NCBI GenBank assembly: GCA_013397115.1
Contig: VWZW01000522.1
Location: 1,462,091-1,526,090 of the forward strand
Reading direction: 5' to 3'
DNA: 64,000 nt
Origin: Edolisoma coerulescens
Taxonomy: Eukaryota > Chordata > Aves > Passeriformes > Campephagidae
This document shows positions 12,076 through 24,357 of this stretch, piece by piece; within the stretch, counting starts at the first letter, position 1; each line of letters begins with the position of its first letter. A program made the translations under genes and the position numbers. The notes below the pieces were generated by a model, which made no database searches, had not been told where the DNA came from, and was given only the letters and a program-made list of their open reading frames with translations.

Positions 12076-14879
12076 ACAAAAAAACCTCAACAACTTTTAA
12101 AAATATTACTACTATCTACCTATTTATTCTAATCTTTTCTAATGTTCAATTCAAAATTTTAATGTTAAATTTTAATACAGGAAATCACAGAAAAAAATGA
12201 AATCAGGGCTTGGTGCTGTAAACAAGAAGTTTCATCACTTTCACATGGAAAACTCTGTCTAAGCTGTGTGCCAACAAAAAAATTTGCAAATTCCTCAAGT
12301 CTACTGTCCAGTAGAAAGGTCTTCCATCAGAAATGTTTTGTATTCATGAACTGACTCAGAACAAGCAGTTTCACATACTCTAATGAGCTGTATGTGAAGA
12401 CAGTAGACATGCACTTAACCAACAAACAATGTTTTTCTCCACCCCATACTCAACAGAATGCAAAATAAATTCCATTATTTGCTTCATTTGCGTCTTTTGA
12501 GGACAGTAATACATTGTAAACATTATTAGTGCTTTACATTGACATCTGTCTGTGGAAGGACTCAGAAGTTAGTCTTACCACAGGGTGTAAATTATCACTG
12601 ACCCTCTGGAAAGAAAGTCCCAGACTGTGGCTGGGAACACCAGGAGTGGGGATGTCCCTGCAGGCCAGCCAGTCTTTGAGAATCTTTTTTAATGCTCATT
12701 GTAAATCCTGAAGATGTACAGAAAACTTCAGTTTCTGTGATGCTTTCTAAACCACAGGAATATATTTAACACATTAATAAAAGGGAAAAAAAGCCAAACA
12801 AACCCTAGGAGTAATCCAGTTCCTGTCATCTCTCTTGATTTTTCACTTAGTAGACTTCTTTATGGATTAAAAAACTTTTTTTCTTCTTCTTCTTGTGAAG
12901 AGTGTTCATTGAAGCTTGGCCAATAGATGGTATCATCCATTCCAAAGTCTATGCTATGGGAGGCCTATGGAAGCATATCTGCTCAAGGCATTCATGCAAA
13001 TTATTACTTACTGCCCTATATGCTCATAAATTAATAGCTTCTCTGTGGATGAAAAACAGAAATTAGACAACCATTAAGGTTGAACAATGTATAAAGAATA
13101 TTAAATATTAATATATGAAATGAAAAAATATTGCAAGAGATATGAATAGATATGCCAGAAGCATAACAAGCCAAACCTAGGAATGTAAATAATAAAAAAC
13201 ATGTTTTCAGCTAGATATTCTGGATGGTTTAGTATTCAAATTAAAGTTTGTTTTCCCATTCAATAAAAACAAAACAAAAAGTATTTACCGTTGTTGCCTT
13301 ATTTGCATGAGAGTTCATTTTCCTCCTGTGAACAGAAACAGATCTTTGAGCGGAGGCGAATCAGGATGGAAAGGCCACTTTCTCATCGGTGTGTTTCTCA
13401 AGGAGCGTTTCTGTGAGGTGTGGATGGCAGCTCTGCAAGTTCAGGAGCAAGAATACCCCTTACAATTTGAAGTGTTATTTGAATGAATAATTGCAAAGCT
13501 AGCTTGTGCATTTTAATGACTTGTGTCGGCAGCAACGATAAAATTGAAATGGAAATTGGGTGAAGTGTTTACTTAATAGTAGGATAAGGCTGCCTGTTGC
13601 TAAAGTATTGCGGCTGACTGCACGTGTCACTTGTCTCTGGCAAAGATGCTTTTCCTTAGAGCCCTGTCAGAGCTACAGGACCTATCATTTCACACAGCCC
13701 ATCAGCTGTGAGAAAATCATGTTAAAAATACCAATTTCTTTGTGAATACAAGTTCATTTTTAAAATCTATCAAACCCTGGCCAGCTTCAGCTCATTTCTG
13801 CTAATTTTGAATTAAATACTACACTTCCCTGTCCCTGGGAGAATTATTGCGAAGGCACTCAGTATGGATTTTGACCTTAACCATGGATTGCTTCAGCCAG
13901 ACCTTGACTCAGCCTCCTGTGAGGTCCGTAGGAGTGACAAGTGCACCCATTGTAAACACACATTTAGTGAAACATCAGATGGATTATGTCCTTGCTCCCA
14001 TACTCAGTTTTATACAATTTCATTTAGTCAGATGTTCATTTCCCAGAGCTTGGGCTGGACTGTCTCACAGGGTGCTTTCCAAAAACTCTAGGTCTGGCTA
14101 AAACCTTGGTGTGAGTCCTACCAAGATTCAACAGCCTCATTTAAAATTGTGTACATCGAGCTGCATGGGCTCCACTTTAGTTAGGGTACTAAATCTGGGC
14201 TGTTCCCATGCTGGGATCTGTTTTGTGGGATTCATAGGAATGAGCAAACAGTAGGAAGGAATCTGGTATATTTGTAGTAGGCAGAAAATGTTTTTCAGGA
14301 TAGTCCCGAAACAGTCTAATGAACATAGATATCTAAGGACTTCAGATCCAGATGCTTGGTTTAATCAACACACACATGCACAGACACAGAGCACATGCTG
14401 GCTCAGAAAACTGATTAATTACTAAAGCTTTTGATTAATACAGATCATGGAAAAACCCCAACATTTGTTCAGGAAGGAATGCTCTTATTTCTGCCTGTAG
14501 TTTGAAAAAAATCTGACTCCTGACTACTGAATTCTGATTGGAAAAATGTTTCAAAGTAACTGCTGTATTTTTATAAAACACAATAACCACACAAGGCAAG
14601 GTACCAAACCTTCTAAAGGCACATGATAGTAAAGCCTAGGCTTCAAAGTGCTTGGGGCTGTGTCCAACACCGAGAAAATCCAAAATAACATTGCACAACT
14701 GTACTATCAGGCATAGGGTCAATCAGGTTCAGCTCCAAAGGAGGTGGCATCTGTTACCTACCTCATGTTTTAGTAAATAGTCTGTTTTTTATGTGACAAC
14801 TGCAAACAGAGATACAAATTAATGGGAAAAGAAAAGCCCCAATTGTCCATTTGTGTCACATTGCAAACTGCTGGGTGAA

Positions 14880-15465
14880 AAACAGCCCAGCATCATTTAA
14901 TCATCCTGTTTTCCCTCTCCTTTTTCACTCATTACATTCATTACTGGTCACAAAAGACTGCTCACAAAACAGCTAGTGATTTTAATTTAATGCATCCTTT
15001 CTAAAACCTGCAGGGAAATTAAAGGAGGGAGCAACCTGGGGAGGGCTGGGGAGCAGAAGGGGGAAATGGCACATCTGAAGCTTTAAATGCTAATAGTCAA
15101 ACATTTCCCAAATAGATCTGAGCTGACCCTAAACACATTGGGAGGGCTTAACTCATTAGTTTGCAAATTGAGTCAAATTGACACAAGGAGTTTCCTTGCA
15201 GTGCCTTTAAATCTCTGATGGAGGCTGGTGAGTGACCTCTCAATCTGACAGGCCAACAGTTGCCAAACCATCTCAATATCACAAAATCCAATAAAACAAG
15301 CTACCCAGGCAGATCACCGAGGGCTGGTGCAAGTTTTTTTCTCTGCATTATGCAAAAGGTTGTTGTCGCCACCTCCAGCTAAATGTACAGGCATCATTGC
15401 TTTACAAAGAGATGACTAAATAAAAGAGCAGTAATCAACCAATCTAATCAGTACAGGGTGTAATA
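14880..15465. promoter_or_regulatory. Possible conserved non-coding element
   Basis: A 0.6-kb stretch of mixed composition without repeats or CpG-decay scars. It is dense in short motifs resembling transcription-factor sites: ACAAAAG (SOX-like) at 14950-14956, TTGCAAATT (POU-like) at 15161-15169, several TAAT cores, and TTATGCAAAA near 15350. It looks like a long vertebrate enhancer block rather than neutral DNA. This is an impression from texture; only cross-species alignment could confirm it. No open frame of note runs through it. Confidence 0.25.
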
Positions 15466-18400
15466 TTAGGGAAGCATGACAATATTTGGTTGGAGCTGGA
15501 GAGAGCCTGTGGAGCACAGCTCACCTGGGGGCCATTGCTCTAGCAAATGGCACCCTTCCAAATTGTTCCATGCTAGCTGGTGTGGGGGCTTTGATGGTAG
15601 ATGTGCTCTTTCAAGTCCTGTCTCCTCCTCCACTGAAATCAATAGAAAGGCTCCCAATGACACTAGAAGGGTGAGGAGAGGGAAATATGCACTGTGAGAG
15701 GGGCCAGAAGGGGCTGTGCTGGCATGAGCATGACCTGGGATAAGGCACAGCTCACCAGAGCTGAAGGGATGGGATTTATCTCCCCAGCAAGGTGTTTGCA
15801 CTGGGGTGTCTGCCTGGGAGCTGGGCACTTACCCCTCCCTGAGGCCCCCCAATCCCTCTGACCAGATCTCCAGCAGCTGTTCCATGGGAGCCTCAGCACC
15901 CAGCTCACCCCCGGCTCCCGCATGCTCATTTGCCTGAACCCTGACACCCTGGGTGGCAGCACCAGCTTTCTGCTTTCCAGCCCCTACTGAGAGCTATTTG
16001 CCTCCTCTTGTAGAAGATGCTGCAATCACTAGCCACCTGCTTCTGACTAGCAATGATGCAGGAAAAAAGCCCTGCTCCCATGGACGTGCCCCAAAACACT
16101 TTCATGGCTCCATTATTTAACCCTGGAAAAAGCTCTTTGAGGCTGATTTTGACAGCAGATTGACAAGGATGCATCACAACAAAAGTAGAAGACTTCTACT
16201 TAGTTTTCAGAAATAATATCACAGTGATCTGGAGAAAAAAAGTCTGAAAGGGCTGTTTAAGTATCATTTTAATAAGGGTAATATGCCTAAAGCATACAGA
16301 GTAAAAGTCCTCCAAAACACTACTGTATACATCTTCCTTGGGATGGAGTCCAAAGTCTATTGGTCTTGACTTGACTTCCAAGGCACTTCACTTGGAAATT
16401 GTTCTCAGTGCTTATTTTTTTCTTTTTCATATTGGTTATGGTATTTTACTCAAGGCTCTCCAAAATATTTCATGTGTAGTCTCACACTTTCTACCCCCTT
16501 CTGCCAGAAACACATCTGCTGTGATGACCTCAGTCAAGTAACTCACAAGTTACCAGTTAAATGCACACTTGTAGCGATGATCATTGAATGAAGGCAAAAA
16601 GCCTTGGGAGACCAATTAAGTCACATGGTTATTTTGATAGATCATGTCCTGAAGTGCAGCCTTTTGAACACAAATGGGAAGTATATGTCCTTCGGAAATA
16701 TTTCTATGTGTCCTCGTGCTCAGGATATGGATATGGGAACTAATTACTGCTGTGTTTAATCGCTCCTCTCCCCACAAAAAGTTCTCTCTCTCCAGGCTGG
16801 CTGTTACCCTTCATTTACTTACTGAGGAGGAAACTCCCTCACACATCCCATGATCAGAACTGGTGCCATGGCTGTTACTGCAGGGCAGCTGACTTACACG
16901 AGGTTCACACCTTCTTCTCCCCCAATAGCTTGTTTGCATGACTATCCCATAAACCTATAAAATTAATTTTGCACTAAAAATAGGGGTAGTGAGCTAAGTC
17001 AATACAGCAGTTCAGCACTTCCATGCTTAACTACCTGTGTTGAGACCACAGTTCAGAGACTTAGGAGTAAAAAATCTCAGCTCAGTGTCACCATAGCATC
17101 CAACAGCAAGTACCATGGCTTGGCCTTTTTGTAGCTCAGTATTGCCTTGTGGGAGACTGCAAATCATTCCTTCTGTGTTGTAGCATGGACTGTATCCCCT
17201 TTAGCTTGACTGTTTACCCAAAAAAATTATTCTGTAATTCAAACTGGTCTTGTTATCCTGGGTGGAGTTCCTGTTTCTTCCTAAAAATTGATTTTTATAA
17301 ATAACTGGACACAATTTACCTCTTTTTTTGAAGACGGAAAGGAGGGAAATGAGATTTTGGACACTTGAGTCTGATCTCCCTCATTGCTTATTTGTTCTCT
17401 TTTGCCTTTTATTAATGAGTGTTATACTTCCCTTTATTCTCCTTTTATTTCTGTTTAGTTGAAGAACTTCTTTTGGCTGCCTCTTACGTCCCTTGCTAAT
17501 TGAAACGCATTTTATGTCTTAGCTTTTTTGATTTTATCTCTGTCATATAACCCTCAGTTTGGTGGGAGAATTTTAACAAGGGGGTTTCCAAGAGACTTTG
17601 CAGCTTCTCCTGCCAATGCAGCAAACCATTGTGTTGTAAACACATCCAGGGCTGCCTGACGATTGTGGGTTATTGTGCTCCTCATACTAATTACCCTCTA
17701 CAGGGAGATAGTGTGCAGAAACATTGTGAAAACCTTGTCTTCTCTTCCTCCAGCTTTTTGTCCCATTCTCACATCCTTGGCATCCAGCTTTTCGCCACTC
17801 CTCAGCGTCTCCGGCGTTGCATGTTCCTTTTTCTCTGCCTCCTCTTTTGCAACAAATGAAGAGTCTGTTTTCCTAAACTCCCTTCCCTGCTGAAACACCT
17901 TAGGCCTCCTCTCATACCTGTTCTCTTTCTACTCCTCCAATGCCCATCTTGTAAAGTAGCACCTGGTATAAACACACCATTTCAGGTGTGGTCTTTCACT
18001 TTTCCATCTGCTGCCAGGAAAGAACTTTATTTCGAAGTTCAAAACTGCTCTGTTCTTGTCTTGGATCGTGTTCAACAGTGCAGCAACTCTATTGAGATCT
18101 TCATCCTGGTCATCCAAGAAAAATTGTCTTGTCTGTGCAAACATGCTCAGTCACCATTTGCTGCAACGAAGTACCCTTTGCACACAGTTATTTCTGTTTC
18201 CCTTTATAGACTGAAGGCATGTTAGGATAGGAACTATTCCCCCGGCCTTTCTACAGTAAGATCCATCACATTATGTCTGCTGTCATAAAATATAAAAATA
18301 ACTGTTAATCTGTTGAGTGCCTGAACTAGAAGAGCTGGCTTACTTGCTTGGCTGAGAGAAGCTCCCTTGGTCTTTGAAAATCCATTTCTTCACATGGATA

Positions 18401-21400
18401 AAATGAAACCTGTGGGAAGGAGCTTTTGTACGAGCTCTTAAAATTTTAGACCTCTGAGACCAATCAAGGGCCCAGCCTTGAATTCTCTTTTAGAGATCAT
18501 CCCACCACTAATTTGACAAAAGAATAACCCATACCAAGGACACGGAATGAAACTCCATCTAGTTTTTAAGGGCTTCCTCAGTGTCCAGAAGAATCATCCA
18601 TTTCCCAGGTACAACAAAGTGTCCAGGTCTTGGTCTTGTGCCACCCCAGGTGAGACCTGGCCATTTATTCCCATTTACCCTCCTTCTTTCCCCATCTCTG
18701 TCTCCAGGGAAGGGTCTCTGTGACACCCACTGCAGCAAAGAGCCAACAGAGCTGGGGTGAGTCAATGCCTGGAGCCTTTATTTAAAGGAGCACGAGCATA
18801 AATGCCATTTTTGGCTCACTAGCCTGGCTTGTGGGGTCTGGGAGCATGTGGGCTTCTTTTCTGCCTCACTGAACAGCAATTAGCTTCATCAAGTGTTTGA
18901 ATGATGGCATTTGGAGGTAAAATACCCTGCTGAAAGGTGACAGGGATACCTGATTTTTAATTGTTTTTACATGTAGGAGAGTGGAAATTTTGAATATAAC
19001 ATGCAGGAAAACCTTCTGTATTTCATTATTTGTGGCATGTATTTAAAAATTAACAAAACTTTCAGAAAAATCTGTACACATTTAACATCTGTTTCTCTTT
19101 TCTAATCCTTTAAATCCCTTCATTTACTCTGAAGTTCCTTAAACTCTTATCAACCTCTTTTGAGGGCTCTACATCTTAATCACAACTGTATGACAAATAT
19201 TTGATGATATAGTATGCATTTGGCAGATACTTAGGACTCAAATGATAATACCAAAATAGAGGTTTCATATGATTACAGAGACTAAGGGATTAGAAACCAG
19301 ATTTAAATGGGTCCAAGGGGCAAATTCAAAGACTTCAATCATCTTTTAAAAAACAAGATGCCATGGTTCGTAAAAAAAATTCTAAGATGAATTTGCCAAT
19401 GATCTCTCCTCCAGAAATATTCTATCACTTCATCAAACTTACTTATTTATTTAAGCTGCCTTTGAAGCTCTTTTATTTCAAGCGGAAAAAAACCCTGAGT
19501 TCAACTGCATACATTACACAAGGGGAAAAATAACACTTATGTAAAACCTCAGTGGGAACTTTCCCTTCTTCTGTTTTGTGAGGAGCAGACATTTTCCCAG
19601 AGCTGCTTTCGAGTTTTGTGGTAAATTGAGCCTCCAGGTAAATCCTTCTGAGTGGGAGTGAAGCACTGAGGAATGGCACATAACGACAAGCTGGGGGTTG
19701 TTCTCTGTGTGATGCAGTGAGCTCGAGGTGGATCCGGTGGAGGGTCCATGCAGTGGCCGGGTCTGGGTGGCCGCTAATCCCGGTGGAGGGCAATTGCTCA
19801 GCACAGTTGCCCACACACAGATGAGCGGTGCTGTCCAAAGGGCCCAGCAAGCCCAACAGGTCCCCACAGGGCTGGCAGGTAAGTGTCACTTCAGGGAGAC
19901 CTGTGACCTGGCATAGCCCTAGCTGGCAGCTGGTGCAGTTTGGAGTTAGAGACGTGACCTCCCCTCTGCAGGGCTCACCAGGCTGCGGCACTGCGCTGGT
20001 GTGACCATAGCACTGTCATTTCCAGAGCTGCTGTCCTGGAGCTGGCTTGAGCACTCCTGCACCGTGCTGAAGGATGCACTAAGGACTCATTGAATGGGGG
20101 AAATCACTGTTCCAAGATAGCATATCTCCTTCTCATCTCCCTTTCTTCCAGAACGAGATGAGGTTGGGTCTAAATTTGTGGGATGCCCATTATATTTAAG
20201 AACTGCTCAACACATTTAGCATCAGAATCTGCAAAAGTTTTAAGCTTTCAGTCTTTTTTGTTTTATATCCCAAGTTAGTTTTTGGCTAGTTTCATGCCTG
20301 GTGCTGGCTTGCTAGAGGTTTGCATGAGCATTGGTGCAAGAAGGAGGGAGAGTAAAGGAACGTACAGCCGAGGGTGGGGACAGAGGGTGGCCTAAGTCAC
20401 CCTGCACCCTCTGAGGCTGAGGGGTGCAAAACATCCTCCAGAAAATCTTTTGCATTATCAATACTCAAGACTAAATTTATTTTATTTTACAACACTGATC
20501 CTCTAACCAAACACAGTAAGCTGTGATGCAAGCTCCACTCTTCGTCTCCTACAAAGGATCGAAATAGAGAAAAAGTTACTAGAAAACCTCCTGGGACATA
20601 GGGGCAGAGAGCACCACTGCTTTATTCCTTTGGGAAGAGATCTAGTAGCTGAACAGGAGCAAAACCCATGTCCTCAGGATGCAACGGAAAACAGGAGGAC
20701 TAATGCTGGAGGTGCTAGGCATGCAGCTGATATGCTGGGCCTCAGCACTGGTGCCTGCTCTTCCTCCTTGCTGCATGTCTCATTGTGTTGCCATTAGCTC
20801 CAAAACTGAATCAGTGAGCAACACTCAAGGATCCCGGGCACACCACAAATCCTGAAGAAGGGGCAGAGGCATCCAAGGAGAGGGATTTGCACGCCAGGTG
20901 ATAATGTATGTTTCTAGGTGGATTTCTACTTGGAGTGGTACTAGAGGGGTGTATGGCCTGTGCCCTTGACCCAGCTCTTCTTGCTATGCCTTTGTCCACA
21001 TGAAAACCTGGTAATGTAATCCTCACTTAAAGAGATTTTCATACTGGGTTGCTACTACTCACTAGGACTTTTAGTGGGTTTTTTTTCTATCCTTTTTTGT
21101 TTTATTTCCCTGTGTGAAACCTTGAAATGGAGAGTCATCACATATATCAAGAACACAAGAAATACTTTTGCCTGTAGATGAAGTAGCACTTAGAACAACA
21201 GTGATCTGAAAGAGTGTATTTATATTACATTTTATCAGCATTGAAATTTCTATTTTACAAAAGGGAGAAAACAGTCTTTGCTGGGTGTGTGCTCTGAATG
21301 GAAAAGTCAGTTTATGGATTCAAGAGGCTGTTTTGGTAATGCTTTGACAAATGCTTAGAACACTATAACGAAAGAAAAATCTTGTGAGCAAAAGATAGGC

Positions 21401-23196
21401 TTTGGCTTTCATGCCTGCTCACACATCTTCCAACGTCTCCAAACAAACTCAGCTCAGGTGTCTTGGGCTACTGTAAACTTCAGAGACAAAGTTTAAGAAA
21501 CAAGATGGATTCAAAAGAGTTTGTGTTGTCAGCTACAAGAGTAAAAAAATGTTATCAGCTGCTTAAGCACTGCTGACTAATGTATATTCAAAAGCAAATC
21601 AACACAGTCGAACCCACTCTTCAAGCATCAAGGAAACCAGATGAGACCAGTGTCTCAGAGATATGGTGTCAAAGGATTTGGTGTGGGTTTTTTTTTTTTG
21701 ACAGTAGATGGAAGGGGAGAATTGCATTAAAATGTAATGTTTGTCAATGGCAGTGATAAAAAAAGAAAACTTCCCTGGCCGTTGCTGGCTGCTGCATGCA
21801 GCAATCTGAATACATTGGTAATGTGAGGGACTGATTAGTCCTGTAAGGCTGCCTACAGGTTAGCAGGCCTCATTTCAAATCTCTGACAGCAATATGTGTC
21901 GTTTCATGCTTCATCCTCATTCCCCATGTTCAACACAAACCGGGGTCACTCTATATATGGAAATCACTGTCTTCAGGGCAAAAAAATTAAAAAAGGTGAG
22001 ATTGCCGCTTTAACCTCACTGGCCTCAGAAAATATGTTTTAGTCTGATACATTATACTAGTAGGAATTATTTATCAAGAAGATACAAGCTCGATATTTCA
22101 GAAATAATGAGATGTTCTGGTTTTGCAGCTGAAATTTTATGGTCCAGAGAGCATCAGCTATGAATTCAGAGAATGAAGTAAACTTGCAATGAATGATACA
22201 CAGCATGCAGCTGAAGTAAAATGGCTGTGCAAAGGGTAATATGAAAGTTATAACACAGAGCAAAGCTCACTATGTCTTAAGTGCCTTTGTTGGCAAACAG
22301 AGACATGTTTCAAAGACAGTGCAGGCACAAGATGCTTGCAGTATTTATTGAGGGAAGTTTTGCTTGGGAAAGGAATTGCCCAATGAGAAAGTTTAGTCAC
22401 CAACCCTCAAATCCCACAGCTTAGAAGACCTACTGAAGTATTCATGCCAAGAAAACTTGAGAGCAGAAATGCAATGTTCAGTTACTCAGTGTGGAGAGAT
22501 GAGGTAGGCTGCAGCAAAGGCTGAAGGTTTTCTCCCATTAAGGGGTGGATTTCACTCATACCTTCATTTTGCTAGAACAAAAGCAGGTGTATCAATCCAT
22601 GAGTGTTGTTTTACACCACTGATGCTAGCAAATGCTATTAATAAGATAATAAGGGAGCAATGTATGAGCTCAATATACTGTCTGATTTTGTTTAGTTTGC
22701 TCTCTTGTCTGATCAAACAAGCAGAGTGAAGAGCTTGCATTTCCTCTAATATCAGTCTTGGGTTAGGGTTCAGCAGAAGTATTTAAATGTCAGACACAGA
22801 ATCAGTTACCAAATGTACAGCCCTGTCCAAAGTAATTAATTTGTTTGACATGGCTTGTGGGGATTATAAACTCCATGTGACTTAATGTGAACAGAAGCAC
22901 AGCCATGAGGAGTGATAGTCAGCCCTTGTGGCTGCTCACATCCCTGCAAGAAAGACCAACATGCGGATGCATAGTAATTACCAGAGGAAACAGGGCTCAG
23001 ACCAGGGACTCAGCCCACGGCAATGCCATAGAGTCCTGTCCTTTAACTACCCAGCCCTCTCCTACAGCTCCTTCTCTTTCTGCTGGCACAGGCTGGGTGG
23101 CAGTTTATGGTCTCCTTTCTAGTGTTTTGCCATCTGTAAAATCCAAAGACCAAAAACCAGCAGTTTCATAGGCTGAGACCTACAACTGTTCAAGTC

Positions 23197-23237
23197 GTTT
23201 TTTACCTGACAGTGATGTTTTTTACCTGACAGCTGAT
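23197..23237 (+). repeat. Two-copy 20-bp tandem duplication
   Basis: The unit GTTTTTTACCTGACAGTGAT at 23197-23216 is followed directly by a second copy, with one inserted C before TGAT. The near identity suggests a recent slippage duplication. Confidence 0.9.
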
Positions 23238-23787
23238 CTGAAAAATGAGAAGGGGTGTCATACCAAAAGTCAGGATTTTTGCAATCTGCACTCTGGTGAC
23301 CTTAGAAAGGAACACAGTCTATAAAGTGGGTTCAGGACATAGTTTTGAGCAGCAATTAAGAAGAACTTGCATCCCTTCTTGCTCACTGACTGTGATGAAC
23401 TCTGTTTTTATCATATATAAATTATTAGGTTGAATAGCAGGCTAGTGTCTTTGAACATGATAAGCCACTGGAGACCTCTGAATCATGATAATGCACAGAA
23501 TCATCCATAAACTGCCCCAGCTCTGGAAAGAAGTTTTGTTACTACTCTGGCTTTTACAGCAATGACTTCTTCAATGGCTCTGTGTTGAATGGATGTTCTT
23601 CTCAACAAAGGGTTTCATGTCTCAGGTCCGGGAGACTTCGACCTGAAAGACCTGTTAAAAAGTAGCCTTGCACACTGATAATAAAGCATCTATTGTTTTG
23701 GACTCACTGCATTTCTTATTTCTAAATGTGCATCCTCAGTGCACACTTCCCGAGCGCACTGATATAAATCAGGCCCTCAGCGTCTGC

Positions 23788-23793
23788 ATCACC
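23788..23793. repeat. Left target-site duplication of the solo LTR
   Basis: ATCACC lies immediately before the LTR 5' end and matches GTCACC at 24352-24357 in five of six positions. A 6-bp duplication is the size generated by class II (betaretrovirus/ERVK-like) integrases. Confidence 0.7.
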
Positions 23794-24097
23794 TGTGGTG
23801 GCCCGTGATAGCCCCTTAGAAAGTTAGGGAGAATGAAACAGCTTCTCCTAAGGGTGTCTGCTTCATCACGCTAATGTATCCCAGTTCGGTTCCCCCCGTT
23901 GGCCCCCCTGCCCCTTTCTCCCTTATATGTCTCGGCCCCAGAAAGTTCTCCCTTCCCCGCTCTCCCCTTGGCCCTTGTTCCCTCGCCACTCCACCGGTGT
24001 TTCCCTACTGGCCCCTGTACCCTGGCCACACCTCTGTGCCGCCCCCTGGCCCTCAAACCATTGGCTCCTGATGCTCTCTCCGCCCCCCTCAACCCCC

Positions 24098-24105
24098 TAT
24101 ATAAA
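24098..24105 (+). promoter_or_regulatory. LTR TATA box
   Basis: TATATAAA sits in a CCCCC-flanked context inside the LTR, about 60 bases upstream of AATAAA. The spacing fits transcription starting near 24128 and the short R region usual for this retroviral class. It could still act as a plus-strand promoter for downstream DNA. Confidence 0.75.
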
Positions 24106-24164
24106 CCTGGACCCTCCCATGTTCTTGGGTTTTCAGCAGTGGTTTTCCTTGGGTGCGTTGCTGA

Positions 24165-24170
24165 AATAAA
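24165..24170 (+). terminator. LTR polyadenylation signal
   Basis: A canonical AATAAA lies downstream of the TATA box. It is followed by a TG-rich stretch near 24178, as expected for an LTR cleavage and polyadenylation site at the R-U5 border. Confidence 0.7.
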
Positions 24171-24351
24171 CCTCTCCTGTGGAACCCCATATGAAGGACC
24201 CTTCCCAGCTCTTTGCCGTCAACCTGTTGCAAGCATCACCTGGCGTGAGTGTGATTGAGTGTGTGCGTGGGAGGCGGCCACCGAACGGCTCCGTGTTGGA
24301 GATGCTTTCGGAAGGTTGCGGCACCCCTCACCATCTCCACCCGCCGCAACA

Positions 24352-24357
24352 GTCACC
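24352..24357. repeat. Right target-site duplication of the solo LTR
   Basis: GTCACC directly follows the terminal CA of the LTR and pairs with ATCACC at 23788-23793 (one mismatch). Confidence 0.7.

Larger units (their letters stand above)
9623..23787. other. Unannotated non-coding sequence with short simple repeats
   Basis: I see no recognisable gene in this 14-kb stretch. It holds a 14-T run at 10922-10935, a 10-G run at 11784-11793, a CCAA microsatellite near 12.06 kb, and two stretches listed separately as possible regulatory elements. GC content rises around 15.5-16.1 kb and 19.7-20.0 kb, which lengthens chance open frames there. The largest, 172 codons on the minus strand at 19473-19991, begins at GTG, has no recognised domain, and overlaps other open frames on both strands. 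Confidence 0.55.
23794..24351 (+). mobile_element. Solo LTR of an endogenous retrovirus (class II/ERVK-like)
   Basis: This 558-bp block differs sharply from its surroundings in being GC- and CpG-rich. It has retroviral LTR layout. It begins TGTGGTGG and ends CCGCAACA, which are imperfect inverted termini with the TG...CA ends. A U3-like C-rich region carries an imperfect internal duplication (GGCCCTTGTTCCCTCGCCAC near 23970 against GGCCCCTGTACCCTGGCCAC near 24020). A TATA box and an AATAAA signal about 60 bases downstream mark the U3-R and R-U5 region. The two flanks share a near-perfect 6-bp duplication. No primer-binding site, gag or pol sequence follows and no second LTR is seen, so the provirus was lost by LTR-LTR recombination. 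Class II assignment rests on the TGT...ACA ends and the 6-bp duplication and is inferred. Open frames inside are incidental. Confidence 0.88.

Noticed and set aside
22757..22771. GGGTTAGGGTT telomere-like word
   Set aside because: Less than two telomeric units and no array, so not an interstitial telomere.
23899..24258. 119-codon frame in the GC-rich block
   Set aside because: It lies within the LTR, where frames are by-products of C-rich composition. No viral gene is present.
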